Positions 9,765 to 18,000 of a stretch of DNA of 64,000 nucleotides are shown one piece after another. Each line of letters opens with the position of its first letter. Positions within the stretch are counted from its first letter, which is position 1. The stretch is from Gimesia maris (GTDB lineage: Bacteria > Planctomycetota > Planctomycetia > Planctomycetales > Planctomycetaceae), in NCBI RefSeq assembly GCF_008298035.1, contig NZ_CP042910.1, positions 3,053,001-3,117,000 of the forward strand, read 5' to 3'. The position numbers were made by a program, and so were the translations under genes. Below the pieces are notes generated by a model, which was given only the letters and a program-made list of their open reading frames with translations, was not told the DNA's origin and searched no databases.

Positions 9765-9900
9765 AGTCAGCTGTTTGCATCGCACTGAGAAAGGCGTCCC
9801 AGTCCAGGCCCACTTCATCTGTAATCCAACCTTTTGATTCAGGGAAGAATTTGCGAATCAGTCGGGCTGCCTCCAGAAACTCGGGGTCAGTGCCTTTCAT
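9574..9900 (-). CDS. Hypothetical protein, start coupled to the upstream gene; tail probably out of frame
   Basis: A 108-residue frame. Its ATG overlaps the TGA of the upstream gene (ATGA at 9897-9900), the classic arrangement for translational coupling. Residues 1-43 (MKGTDPEFLEAARLIRKFF, then WITDEVGLDWDAFLSAM) look like a normal helical protein. From there to the end the residues are rich in Arg, Gln, Ser and Cys and look like an out-of-phase reading of the membrane-protein gene. I therefore suspect a frameshift, natural or a sequence error, around 9770-9790, giving a single protein of about 160 residues with a membrane helix. No family was recognised. Confidence 0.4.
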   Translation of the reverse strand: MKGTDPEFLEAARLIRKFFPESKGWITDEVGLDWDAFLSAMQTADYAADYSCDLFRHPDDPDYGLSEQGGTGRECNRDLQTITHPYQPESQWSRRRGSRCLGTYCMVN

Positions 9901-10349
9901 GATTTGCGTTTCTGTCTGGAAAGTTGGGAGATACGTTCATTCAGATCATCTAATGCAGTTGAGAAAATTTCAGACTCAGTGACACATCGCAACGCTGTTT
10001 CACGCATTTCAGGTGAGCATCGTTTTGGTTGAAAACCGGGCCAGTTCGGAGCATATGTTATTGTTGCGTTCCAAACATTCTCGAGTTCAGAACGGGGTAT
10101 TCCAAGAATCAGCGACTGGCGGTATCCCCACAATGAGCGAAAGAGGCTGATACAAGGTAACAGAAGAGACTCTGGATGATCCTCATCATAAATCAGATGT
10201 TTCGAGAATTCATCTGCAAATTTGAAGGCTCCTGACATGCCATCGAAAGAGGGGCTGGCTTGAGGATCTGTGATCAGATGATCCAGTTCCCTAAAAATAT
10301 TCTGAAACACTGATTTATCAAACTCCATGTCATTAGCGACCACATTCAT
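9897..10349 (-). CDS. Hypothetical protein, first gene of a small operon
   Basis: A 150-residue soluble protein, mostly predicted helix, with an acidic first half and a basic tail (ISQLSRQKRKS). No signal peptide, membrane helix or known motif was seen. Its stop overlaps the next start by four bases (ATGA), so it and the downstream frame(s) at 9408-9900 form a tightly packed minus-strand unit. The segment is slightly more AT-rich than its neighbours. The size and the packing of several small unknown genes beside a SUKH-like gene recall immunity-gene arrays, but no direct evidence links them. M at 10349 is used; a second in-frame Met seven codons later (MEFDKSVF) is possible. Confidence 0.55.
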   Translation of the reverse strand: MNVVANDMEFDKSVFQNIFRELDHLITDPQASPSFDGMSGAFKFADEFSKHLIYDEDHPESLLLPCISLFRSLWGYRQSLILGIPRSELENVWNATITYAPNWPGFQPKRCSPEMRETALRCVTESEIFSTALDDLNERISQLSRQKRKS

Positions 10350-10438
10350 TGTCTGCAGGATCCTTCAGGGAAAGATGTCAAAAAATCAATACTTTCTTAC
10401 AGGTGTTTTTCGTGGTAGCAAAATTCGTTTGTGCTGTC

Positions 10439-11173
10439 TCAATCGAAAACCGTTTTCATCGCGGTCGACAGATCCCGGAAGGCCTGTTCGCCGTTGCCGG
10501 TGAAACTGGAGCCGTGCATGACGGCGAGCGTTTTGGGTTTGAGGTCTGCCAGGCGGTTGAGAATCCGTTCGGTCTGTTTTGTGTAGGGGATGTAGTCAGC
10601 CAGCGGTCCCGCCTGCATCTGCTGCATTGCCGCCAGCACCTGTTCTGACAGATCGCTTTCGGTGAGGGCGTCCGGATTGCCTCCCTGGTGAAACAGGTCG
10701 GAACAGAACAGCGTGCCTTGCGTCTCTTCATACAGGAGCCCCGCATCCCAGCCGTGCGGCAGTTGCGCGGTCGAGCAAAAGCGGTATTGATGTCTGCCTG
10801 TGTTGAGCAGTTCGCCGTCGACCATGCCTTTGGGCGGCCGAATCGCGAAGTCGTTGATATTGACCATCGCCGAGACCAGGCTGCAGACCGGCTCTGCGTC
10901 GGGGGCGACTTCCAGCCACTGGTTGAGCGCCCCGCATTCATCCGACTCAAAATGACTGAAGGCGATATACCGCAGGTCCGCCGGATCCATCACCTGCGCG
11001 ACCGCTTTGTGTAGCAGCGGAAAGCTGGATTTATACCCGGTCGTAAACAGCAGCGGCGCGTCATCACGGACCAGAAAATAATTAAACTGCAGATCCAGCC
11101 CCTGAGCATAACAGCCAATCCGAAACACATCCGACGCAATTTCGTTGATCGTGGGAGTCGCGAAGTCGAACAT
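10439..11173 (-). CDS. Metallo-beta-lactamase-fold protein of the ODP (FprA-like di-iron) type
   Basis: A 244-residue cytosolic MBL-fold protein. The ligand set follows the oxygen-binding di-iron pattern of FprA/ROO flavodiiron proteins rather than HxHxDH: SHFESDECG supplies His74, Glu76 and Asp78, LPHGWDAG a His near 139, CSDLF an Asp near 157 and MHGSS a His near 219. All expected ligands are present. The flavodoxin domain that normally follows is absent, so this is a stand-alone ODP domain; such proteins can act as redox or gas sensors or as reductase partners. Which of these applies is unknown. It lies alone, 54 bp downstream of the AT-rich HNH gene in the same orientation. Confidence 0.8.
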   Translation of the reverse strand: MFDFATPTINEIASDVFRIGCYAQGLDLQFNYFLVRDDAPLLFTTGYKSSFPLLHKAVAQVMDPADLRYIAFSHFESDECGALNQWLEVAPDAEPVCSLVSAMVNINDFAIRPPKGMVDGELLNTGRHQYRFCSTAQLPHGWDAGLLYEETQGTLFCSDLFHQGGNPDALTESDLSEQVLAAMQQMQAGPLADYIPYTKQTERILNRLADLKPKTLAVMHGSSFTGNGEQAFRDLSTAMKTVFD

Positions 11174-11227
11174 GGGTGTGGTTCCTAGATATTCATAACA
11201 ATTAAGGGCTAGGCAAAAGAAATGATT

Positions 11228-12088
11228 TCATAATCTACGTGTAATATATGGAGGTATCGAACTGGTTATATCTAGTAATGTATCACTTTTTTTGAGATTA
11301 CATTTTTGACAAAGAAGTTGAAGGTTAACAACATCATTACAACCCCCACGGGCAAGAGGAATTATATGATCGATATGATCATTCTCGGAAAGTTCGAGTA
11401 TAATATCAGTATTACAAATCGCACATTTACCTCGGTCACGTGAATAAATAGTTTTCTTTGCCCAGGCTGGGATATTTTTCCGTACAACCCATTGTTGGGG
11501 ATTCCCTTTTAGATCTTCATTTCCATCGAAGCCTATCATGACAAGTAATTGAGCAATAAATGCGCAAAGTTGTCTATCATGTAGTACACGATCTGAGTAA
11601 TTAGCTGCGTACACTGATCCAAGCTCTTTGATTTTATCAGAGTAGCAATCTGTTATTTCATTATGAACCCGACGTAAGGTGTACCGAGTTTTATCAATTC
11701 TTCGATAGTATTCCTTTTCCTCTGACTTGTTGAAAAGCGAGTCAATGGATTCCGTAATATTTTTAGCACGACTTATCCATTTGTCGGCAGGACTTACTTC
11801 ACCTGCTATCAAAAAATCTATCAAAGTTTCGAGGTACCAGGACAAATCCTCGCAGTCCTGCAGGTCAAATCTGTTGTCGCAAATTACAAACTCATCGTAG
11901 ATCAACAAACCTAGATGATAAAGCACCCCTCTTTCCTCAAAGTTGTGAAAGAAAAATGGGGATTCTCTTTTACGAGCATAGCGTTTGAAAAAATCAAAGA
12001 GATCAAGGCTTGTCCAGTTTGGGTCCTGTAAGCGCATTAGCCCATAAGCATGTAATTTCAATGCAAAAGGTATATTGATCTGGATCAT
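11228..12088 (-). CDS. HNH endonuclease, partner of the HEPN gene
   Basis: A 286-residue protein with an HNH nuclease domain in its last 80 residues: CAIC (Cys222, Cys225), the catalytic segment DHIDHIIPLARGG (His241 and neighbours), an Asn in VVNLQ, and LLCQKCN (Cys260, Cys263). The two cysteine pairs form the usual structural zinc site and the active site is intact. Residues 1-200 are helical, with no family I can name. The gene starts 11 bp after the HEPN-gene stop, without a clear ribosome binding site, which suggests coupled translation. Its base composition is far more AT-rich than the surrounding genes, a sign of recent transfer. Likely a defence or mobile-element nuclease; the target is unknown. 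Confidence 0.85.
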   Translation of the reverse strand: MIQINIPFALKLHAYGLMRLQDPNWTSLDLFDFFKRYARKRESPFFFHNFEERGVLYHLGLLIYDEFVICDNRFDLQDCEDLSWYLETLIDFLIAGEVSPADKWISRAKNITESIDSLFNKSEEKEYYRRIDKTRYTLRRVHNEITDCYSDKIKELGSVYAANYSDRVLHDRQLCAFIAQLLVMIGFDGNEDLKGNPQQWVVRKNIPAWAKKTIYSRDRGKCAICNTDIILELSENDHIDHIIPLARGGCNDVVNLQLLCQKCNLKKSDTLLDITSSIPPYITRRL

Positions 12089-12099
12089 ATATTTACTGT

Positions 12100-13350
12100 C
12101 TAAGTAATTGGCATTGATACTCTTTGATGATCTGGTAGGCGATTATACCACCTGATCGTTTCCGATGCCGCCATCTCAATAAAATGTGTTAGCTTTTCGA
12201 GCTCATTTGAAGGGCATTCTGTACCGGTGGTTTGGTAATTTGCTTTTGCATGTGCTACTTGATTTCTGGTGGAACAGATACATTCTGCTAAATCACGAGC
12301 ATATCGATCTTTTTGTTTTTTATCTGTATCGTAACTAAGGAGTTTTTGAAGGGAATTAGGTAGTTCTTGATTCAATCCTATCAAGTCAACGCATGTTAAA
12401 AGTAAAGACTTTATTTGGTCTCGATCATTTCTTCTTACATCAAAACTTTTGGAGATTTGAAGAATCTCATTAATAAATTGACCATTTGGTTTAAGTGAAT
12501 GGTGTGAATCGAGTTTTTTTCTAAGTTCATCATGCACTTCGAGATTGAGTACTATAGGAGCAAAGTATTCGAGTACTTTATAAAAGCTGAAAAAGCGTAA
12601 GGAAGGATCATTAACTTGTGAAGCTGCAAGATATAGGTGTATTCCATCATTGCATACTTCAAGTTGCTTAAATTTTAGGTCAAGACTTTTATTAGATTTT
12701 TCAGGATGGATTTCATCTTCTTCATGGATAAAACTGGTCTTGCTAAAAACGATATCATGTGAAGAAGCAAGCTCAAATAAATAGGATGACACGAGATCTA
12801 ACGCTGCCTGCTCATTTTTTTGTCCTTTGCACTTTGAAAAATCTGCTTCTATTAATGTCAATGAGGTTAGGGGACCTAACTCTCTAGCTTCATAAGTGTT
12901 TTTTACTGAGGCATAAACTGCGACAGGAAGTGAGTAATATTTAAGTTGGAGTTTGATACCAGAATCTGTCGTGATACAAAGTTGTTCCCAGCGATAGCAA
13001 GCCAGATGTGCCATTTCACTCACAGGGTCAACCAACTGAATCGCTAGGTTTGACGTGTGGATGATAGAATTGTTATCGATGTATATGTTCTTACATTCTG
13101 CTGACTGAGAGATAAATTCCGCAACTCTAAAGCTGAAATAATCGTCTTCACCAGGAAAGAGTATACTGACTTTATCATTATCAATAATACATTTGAGGAT
13201 TTCATCAGCAGAAACTAAATCTTCTATCCCATAGAAATCTAACTCATCTCCATTTTCAATTTTAGAAATATCTTCAAATTGGACTTTGCCACCAGAAGCT
13301 TCATTTATGAGTATCATCATTTCTTTAAGTGATTCAGTATCAACTTTCAT
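12100..13350 (-). CDS. HEPN-domain protein, first gene of an AT-rich two-gene island
   Basis: A 416-residue protein. The C-terminal third is helical and carries RNQVAH, the Rx4H signature of HEPN ribonucleases (Arg362, His367), preceded by a helix with RDLAECICSTRN; this resembles the Apea-like HEPN group. Residues 1-230 are acidic mixed alpha/beta with no recognised family and could be a sensor. HEPN proteins are typical RNA-cleaving or RNA-binding effectors of toxin-antitoxin and anti-phage systems (established for the superfamily); that role here is inference. It leads an operon with the HNH gene. Codons are strongly A/T-ending, unlike both flanks. The start follows a purine stretch (ttaggaagtttaca). 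Confidence 0.75.
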   Translation of the reverse strand: MKVDTESLKEMMILINEASGGKVQFEDISKIENGDELDFYGIEDLVSADEILKCIIDNDKVSILFPGEDDYFSFRVAEFISQSAECKNIYIDNNSIIHTSNLAIQLVDPVSEMAHLACYRWEQLCITTDSGIKLQLKYYSLPVAVYASVKNTYEARELGPLTSLTLIEADFSKCKGQKNEQAALDLVSSYLFELASSHDIVFSKTSFIHEEDEIHPEKSNKSLDLKFKQLEVCNDGIHLYLAASQVNDPSLRFFSFYKVLEYFAPIVLNLEVHDELRKKLDSHHSLKPNGQFINEILQISKSFDVRRNDRDQIKSLLLTCVDLIGLNQELPNSLQKLLSYDTDKKQKDRYARDLAECICSTRNQVAHAKANYQTTGTECPSNELEKLTHFIEMAASETIRWYNRLPDHQRVSMPIT

Positions 13351-13722
13351 TGTAAACTTCCTAAGCGTACTTAGTAGGACTCGGATAGACTATTTATCTT
13401 CCACTTCATTCATACGATCAAATATAGGAAAGATAAATTGATTGTTAAAGCATTTAATTGTTTGGGCTTATTTGTTGCCAGATGTTTTGACACGAAATGA
13501 ATTATATTGGTTCAAAATTCAGCTCTTATAGTTCTCTATCCACGAAAACAGACAATCTCATGGAAAAGTGCAAATCGGTTTGAGGGGTTTTGTTGAATGA
13601 AGGGGATCAGGTGTTGCTGGTGCGGCATCAGTCTGTGTTACCTGCTGATTCAAGGCTGCGTGGGTGTCAAGAAACTGCGAGATTCCCGATGGGGAGATTG
13701 AAGACGGGGGCTGTCTTATCGA
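13351..13722. other. Intergenic junction between the AT-rich island and GC-rich flank
   Basis: About 370 bp with no convincing gene. The island promoter candidate lies at 13421-13448. AT-rich sequence continues to about 13560 and then changes sharply to GC-rich DNA. No direct repeat, tRNA, integrase or inverted terminal repeat was found at the switch by eye. Short frames around 13664-13926 on the plus strand are shadows of the minus-strand gene. Confidence 0.5.
13421..13448 (-). promoter_or_regulatory. Candidate sigma-70-like promoter of the HEPN-HNH operon
   Basis: On the minus strand TTAACA (13443-13448) and TATATT (13421-13426) are separated by 16 bp. Each hexamer matches the consensus at five of six positions. 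It would place the transcript start about 60-70 bp upstream of the HEPN ATG. Predicted only from sequence, in AT-rich DNA where chance matches are common. Confidence 0.4.
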
Positions 13723-14220
13723 TCAGCCGAAGAGGGATTGCCAGAGGGCGTTGGCGCGGTTGGTGATTTCATTCAGATTGAGGTGCATCGTGCGTCGGGG
13801 GGGATGGTCGGACCAGGACCAGCGGCCGGCGACTTTGCCGGACTCATCGACGGCGATGGTGGCGTGTGTGTCGCCGCGACGCCAGGTGCGCAGGGAATAG
13901 AGTTGCACGTCCCCCTGTTCTGCTGAGAGTGGGTTGTCTGCGGTTACCAGCATGGTGGAATTCAGGAGTGTGCCTCGGGTTTGGGAAACAGCGTCGGGGG
14001 GCGTGCCCAGGTGTGCGTCTGCTTGTGCTGTAGAAATTCCCAGGGGGATGCGGGCGGTGATGGATTCCAGTTCACTGACCTGATGGCGGGGCGCGTACTT
14101 GAAGTAGATGCCGACCGTCATTAAAAGCAGACAGCCAAGTACCGTGAGAATTATTTTCAGGTAGCGTTTCACGCGAACGGACATGGGTTTGAAATCCTGG
14201 CTGCCAAAGGACTGCTTCAT
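13723..14220 (-). CDS. Small single-span membrane protein, unknown function
   Basis: A 165-residue protein with one membrane helix near residues 17-38 (YLKIILTVLGCLLLMTVGIYF) and an outside domain containing GISTAQADAHLGTPPDAV, a pattern reminiscent of SmpA/BamE-like lipoprotein domains, though too weak to name. ATG 14220 is chosen because TAGGATAGACGAA places an AGGA ribosome binding site just upstream; a longer frame from GTG 14256 would read through that site. The first 16 codons and the upstream region are duplicated in the adjoining 218-bp tandem repeat. Confidence 0.6.
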   Translation of the reverse strand: MKQSFGSQDFKPMSVRVKRYLKIILTVLGCLLLMTVGIYFKYAPRHQVSELESITARIPLGISTAQADAHLGTPPDAVSQTRGTLLNSTMLVTADNPLSAEQGDVQLYSLRTWRRGDTHATIAVDESGKVAGRWSWSDHPPRRTMHLNLNEITNRANALWQSLFG

Positions 14221-14270
14221 TTCGTCTATCCTAAAGCAGGCCTGCTGATTTGTCACGAGGAATCTAAGGT

Positions 14271-14438
14271 TTACTGTGCCTTGTTCATCTGAGTGGAGCC
14301 CGGAGAGATCGGGTAGAATGGGACTGCAAATCTCTGTTTCCTGTGGGAAGGCACTTGCGCACTTCCGGGCAAGCCGGCAGATGGCACCCGGCGAACGGAC
14401 ATGGGTTTGAAATCCTGCCTGTCAAAGGACTGCTTCAT
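14271..14438 (-). pseudogene. Duplicated 5' fragment of the membrane-protein gene
   Basis: Second copy of the gene start made by the 218-bp duplication. It keeps the same ribosome binding site and ATG, reads MKQSF-DRQDFKPMSVR like the parent, then crosses the unit boundary into non-homologous residues and ends at 14271. The membrane helix and outer domain are missing, so a functional product is unlikely. The duplicated upstream region could still act as a second promoter reading into the intact gene. Confidence 0.6.
14351..14391. repeat. Hairpin repeat, family 1 copy B (with copy C at 14569-14609)
   Basis: Read on the minus strand, this segment has GGGTG, CCGGCTTGCCCGG and AAGTG in the same order as the 5747-5780 hairpin. 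The duplicate at 14569-14609 is the same element carried by the tandem duplication and has a fully paired 7-bp stem. The match to copy A is about 24 of 30 positions by eye. Confidence 0.45.
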
Positions 14439-14608
14439 TTCGTCTATCCTAAAGCAGGCCTGCTGATTTCTCACGAGGAATCTAAGGTTTACTGCGCCTT
14501 GTTCATCTGAGTGGAGCCTGGAGAGATCGGGTAGAATGGGACTGCAAATCTCTGTTTCCTGTGGGAAGGCACTTGCGCACTGCCGGGCAAGCCGGCAGAT
14601 GGCACCCG

Positions 14609-15071
14609 GTGGTGTTTGGATCTCCGCAAACTTTCCCTGTGGATTCAGGGAGCGTTAATGTCATTTTATTGTTTCAAAGCGAGGTATTTCACATGCAGCA
14701 GACAGTGGTTGAAGTCTGTGGCCGACTCTCAGGATTATCGATAATGGCTCGGAGGAGACAAGTGGAGATCAACAAACACCGTGGCGATACGTGTCGACAG
14801 GAGTTGACAGCAGGGCGAACCGGACGCGAGAAGTGCGCCAAAGTGTGGCGATGGTGTGGCGACAGGCTGATTAATTTTATGCAGGTGTTTGGGCAAATCG
14901 CGTTAAGACCAGTGGGTTTTATAGTGCGAATATTTTCCGTAGTCGTGAAATTCACCTGAACCAGTAGTGGATCGCGCGCGACACACGTATAAATGCTGAT
15001 TTTGCCGCGCGAAAAGCAGGAGTCAAGTCGAATTTCTTCAGCAGAAAGTGAACAGGATGACGTCACTTAAA
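14609..15071. other. Intergenic region without a convincing gene
   Basis: About 460 bp between the tandem duplication and the end of the FAD oxidoreductase gene. Open frames exist on both strands (14561-14959 plus, 14689-15066 minus), but both are rich in Arg, Cys and Ser, lack a ribosome binding site and resemble no family, so neither is called. No terminator with a T run was found for the minus-strand oxidoreductase gene ending at 15072. Confidence 0.5.
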
Positions 15072-18000
15072 TCAGTTTTGCATACGATCCCAGGCGTTGA
15101 GCAGAAAGTTGCCTCGTTTGACTTTCGTGGCCGGCGACTTTTGTTCTTCTGCCTGTTGTACCTGTTTCGCCAGCTGACGCGGATCGAGAGTGCCCTGCTT
15201 GAGTTGGTGCAGTCCCTGTTCCCAGGCAGCCTTTGCAGATTGCGTCAGTGGTTCGTTGAGCCGGGCATTGTAGTCGTTGAAGAAGCCTTTTGTCGCGAAA
15301 TAGAGGGCAGCCGGTATCGCCGGGTCGGAATCGGTGATTTTGATGTCGTTGAAGAAGCTGACCAGCTGACGATAACGCACGAGCGTTTGCAGCAGGAGTT
15401 CGGGGTCGAGATTGGCGGCAGTGGTCGACTGCTGTTTCGCGAGTGCGGCTGCATACCCGGCGGCTTCACCGGTCTGCAGGAAGACGGGTTCCAGACGGAT
15501 GGCGCCCCAGGCAATATGGGTCGCAGAGAGACAGACGGGGACCAGCAGGTTGTCGACGCCTTGTGGCAGCAGTGCGCGATAGGGAATCTGCGACGGACGG
15601 GATTCTTCGGTGAGGATCAGTTTGCCGTCGTATTTGAATCCGGGGCGACTGTCCGTGGTGCAGGAATGCGAGTCCATGTACCAGTCGGTGACGGCGATGC
15701 TGTCCGGGTGGATGGGAGTCCGGCGGTAGTCTTCAATCAGCATGCCATCATTTTCATTGAAGACATGACGTCCCACAATGCGGCGGGCTTCGCGGACATA
15801 CATTTCATAGGGAACGTGATCGTGGTCGGCGTATTCATCTTTGGGAAGCCCCCACTCGAGGTACTTCTTCCGCTGCGCCGCGGGGATCGATTCATCATGC
15901 TGCAGAAACCACATCAGCCCCAGACCGAAATCGAGATGCTGCTGAATGATCTGTTCGCGGGTGGACCAGTCGGCTTCCGGGTATGCGTGATTCTGTCCCG
16001 GCATGATCGGACTGTTGACGTGCGACTTGTGATTGGGGCCACGACTGGCAGGGATATACCGGCGGTGAAAGTTAAGATAATCCTCACGATTGTAGCTGTC
16101 GGGTTTGGGAATGGGCAGCCGATTCGCGGGGTCGGAGGTGACGCAGAAACGATAATTGTAAGCCTGGACAGCGCCATCTGCGGTGAACGGACTGGTAGGG
16201 TCCAGACTGCCCTGCCTTGCTCCGTAGACGCGAATGTTGAGACCCTCTTTGACGATGCTTTCGGGGCGATGGCCATCAATATTAACGAATACTTTACCGG
16301 CGTGCGGTTCGTTGAATTCCTCGCGGGCTTCTCGACCGACGCGATACGGGACATCAGCCAGCGCGAACAGATCGCCTTCATAGGTCGCATCGACAAAGGT
16401 GGTGCCATTTACCTGGATTGTTTGGGAAGTACCGAAGCGGCAGAGGGTGACGCTTTTGATGAGAGCGTTCTGGCGATCGACGTTCGTCGGGTAATGTTTC
16501 AACAGGAGTGTGATGTTGTTTTCCTGTGCGACGAGCCGATTGTATTCGCGTTCCGCGACATGCGGTTCTGCCCAGCCGATGGGATATTTTTCGTGTGTGT
16601 AGCGGATGGTCTGGTGATCGCGGGAGTCGCGACCGAAAGTGTTGATGTAATAGTTCTCGATGTTTTCCAGCAGTTCGCTGAAGAGGGGCGATCGGGGGCC
16701 GCCGTAGAGGGCATCCCACTGCATCAGGCCGTTGGTCATCATGCCGCCGAGGTGACCGTTATGCTGCACGAGCAGCACGGAACAACCTTCCCGGGCCGCA
16801 CGCACGGCACAGGCGACACCGCCGCCCGTTCCACCGATGACGACAACATCGTATGTTTTGCCGTCAACTTCTGCCGCGGGCGTCTGTTTGGCGAGGGTGA
16901 CGGGTTCGTCGGAATGTCGGGTACTTTCACCGGGTGTGCGGGGTTCGGTTTTATCAGCGAGGGGGGAGACGGCGACGCGGGTGGCCTCTGGATTGGGAAG
17001 CGGTTTCGCGATCGGTTTATCCGCCATGCTGATTTCGGGAAATCCGGAGGCTTTTGTACCGGCACGTTCGTCAGCAGCGATTTCTACAGGCAACAACTGC
17101 AGGCCATCGACGACCACGTAGCCATCGGCGCCGGTATTGGAAATGGTGATGTGCGCCGGTTGCCCGGCTTCGAAATGAAATTCCCCCAGAGAAACCGGGA
17201 TACGATTGATGAGAGCGGGCTGTCGCTGATTGATGAAGACCGTTTTTTCTCCGTCTGCACTTTGGATGGTGACCGGGACTTTTGTGGAACGGTTCTCATG
17301 CCAGGTATAGAGCAGGCGGACTTCGTAGTCGCCGGTCTGTTTAATCTTCGGCGAGAAGCGGGCGGTTTTCTTACCGCGTTCTTTGTTGTTGTCGTGAGTG
17401 TAAGTCGGTCCGAGAGGCGAAGGCTGGCGATTGCTTTCACTCCAGCCTCCGGTGTATTCGGCTGCGGAGTCATCGAGGACAATTCCGGGCAGTTTTTCAG
17501 TCATTGTGATGACACGCGCCTGTGGTTGACCGCGTTTGACGGGCGAAGGCCAGTCGAGCAGTTGACCGTCGGCGAGGAGTTGGGTACGGAGTCGCTGGTA
17601 GTTGATTTCCTGGATCGGGGAATCGGCGTCGATGGCCTGGCTGGCGGCGGTGGCAGCGGACTGGCTGAGAATCATGAGAACGGGTTCCATGCGGGTGGAA
17701 CCAAAGGCGACATGACTGGCGGAGATCGCAAAGGTGACCAGCAGGTTATTGCATTCGGAGGCTTTGGGGACGATCGCTGCCAAGCCGATGGGATAAGGAC
17801 CGCGGGTGCCGGTGTGACCGAGCAGTTTGCCTTCGCGGATCATCATACCGTCATGAGCAATCCGACGGGTTTCGTGGATGTCGACTCCATAAGAGGCCAG
17901 TCCTACAGATTGGGGGGCGACTTCTGTGTGTCGACAATGATGTTCGGTCATGACCAGGTCGGAGATCATCCGCCGTGACTCGCGAATATAAAGTTGATGC

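Larger units (their letters stand above)
14173..14608. repeat. Tandem direct duplication, two 218-bp units
   Basis: Unit 1 is 14173-14390 and unit 2 is 14391-14608, with only a handful of substitutions between them. Each unit contains the first codons of the minus-strand membrane-protein gene, its ribosome binding site, the upstream region, and a hairpin made from CTGCCGG/CCGGCAG around GCAAG (perfect in unit 2, one mismatch in unit 1). The duplication junction is the shared CCCGG/GCGAACGG boundary. The near identity of the units indicates a recent event. Confidence 0.9.

Noticed and set aside
11174-13722. Transposase, integrase or attachment repeats bounding the AT-rich island
   Set aside because: No such gene and no direct or inverted repeat at the two composition boundaries was seen by eye.
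14561-15066. Open frames of 125-132 codons on both strands in the gap after the tandem duplication
   Set aside because: Overlap each other, rich in Arg/Cys/Ser, lack ribosome binding sites and resemble no family.
15048-17978. 976-codon open frame on the plus strand opposite the double FAD oxidoreductase
   Set aside because: It runs antisense to a gene with clear motifs; its residues (many Gly, Val, Asp and Phe repeats) are what codon bias of the true gene produces. No ribosome binding site or domain supports it.
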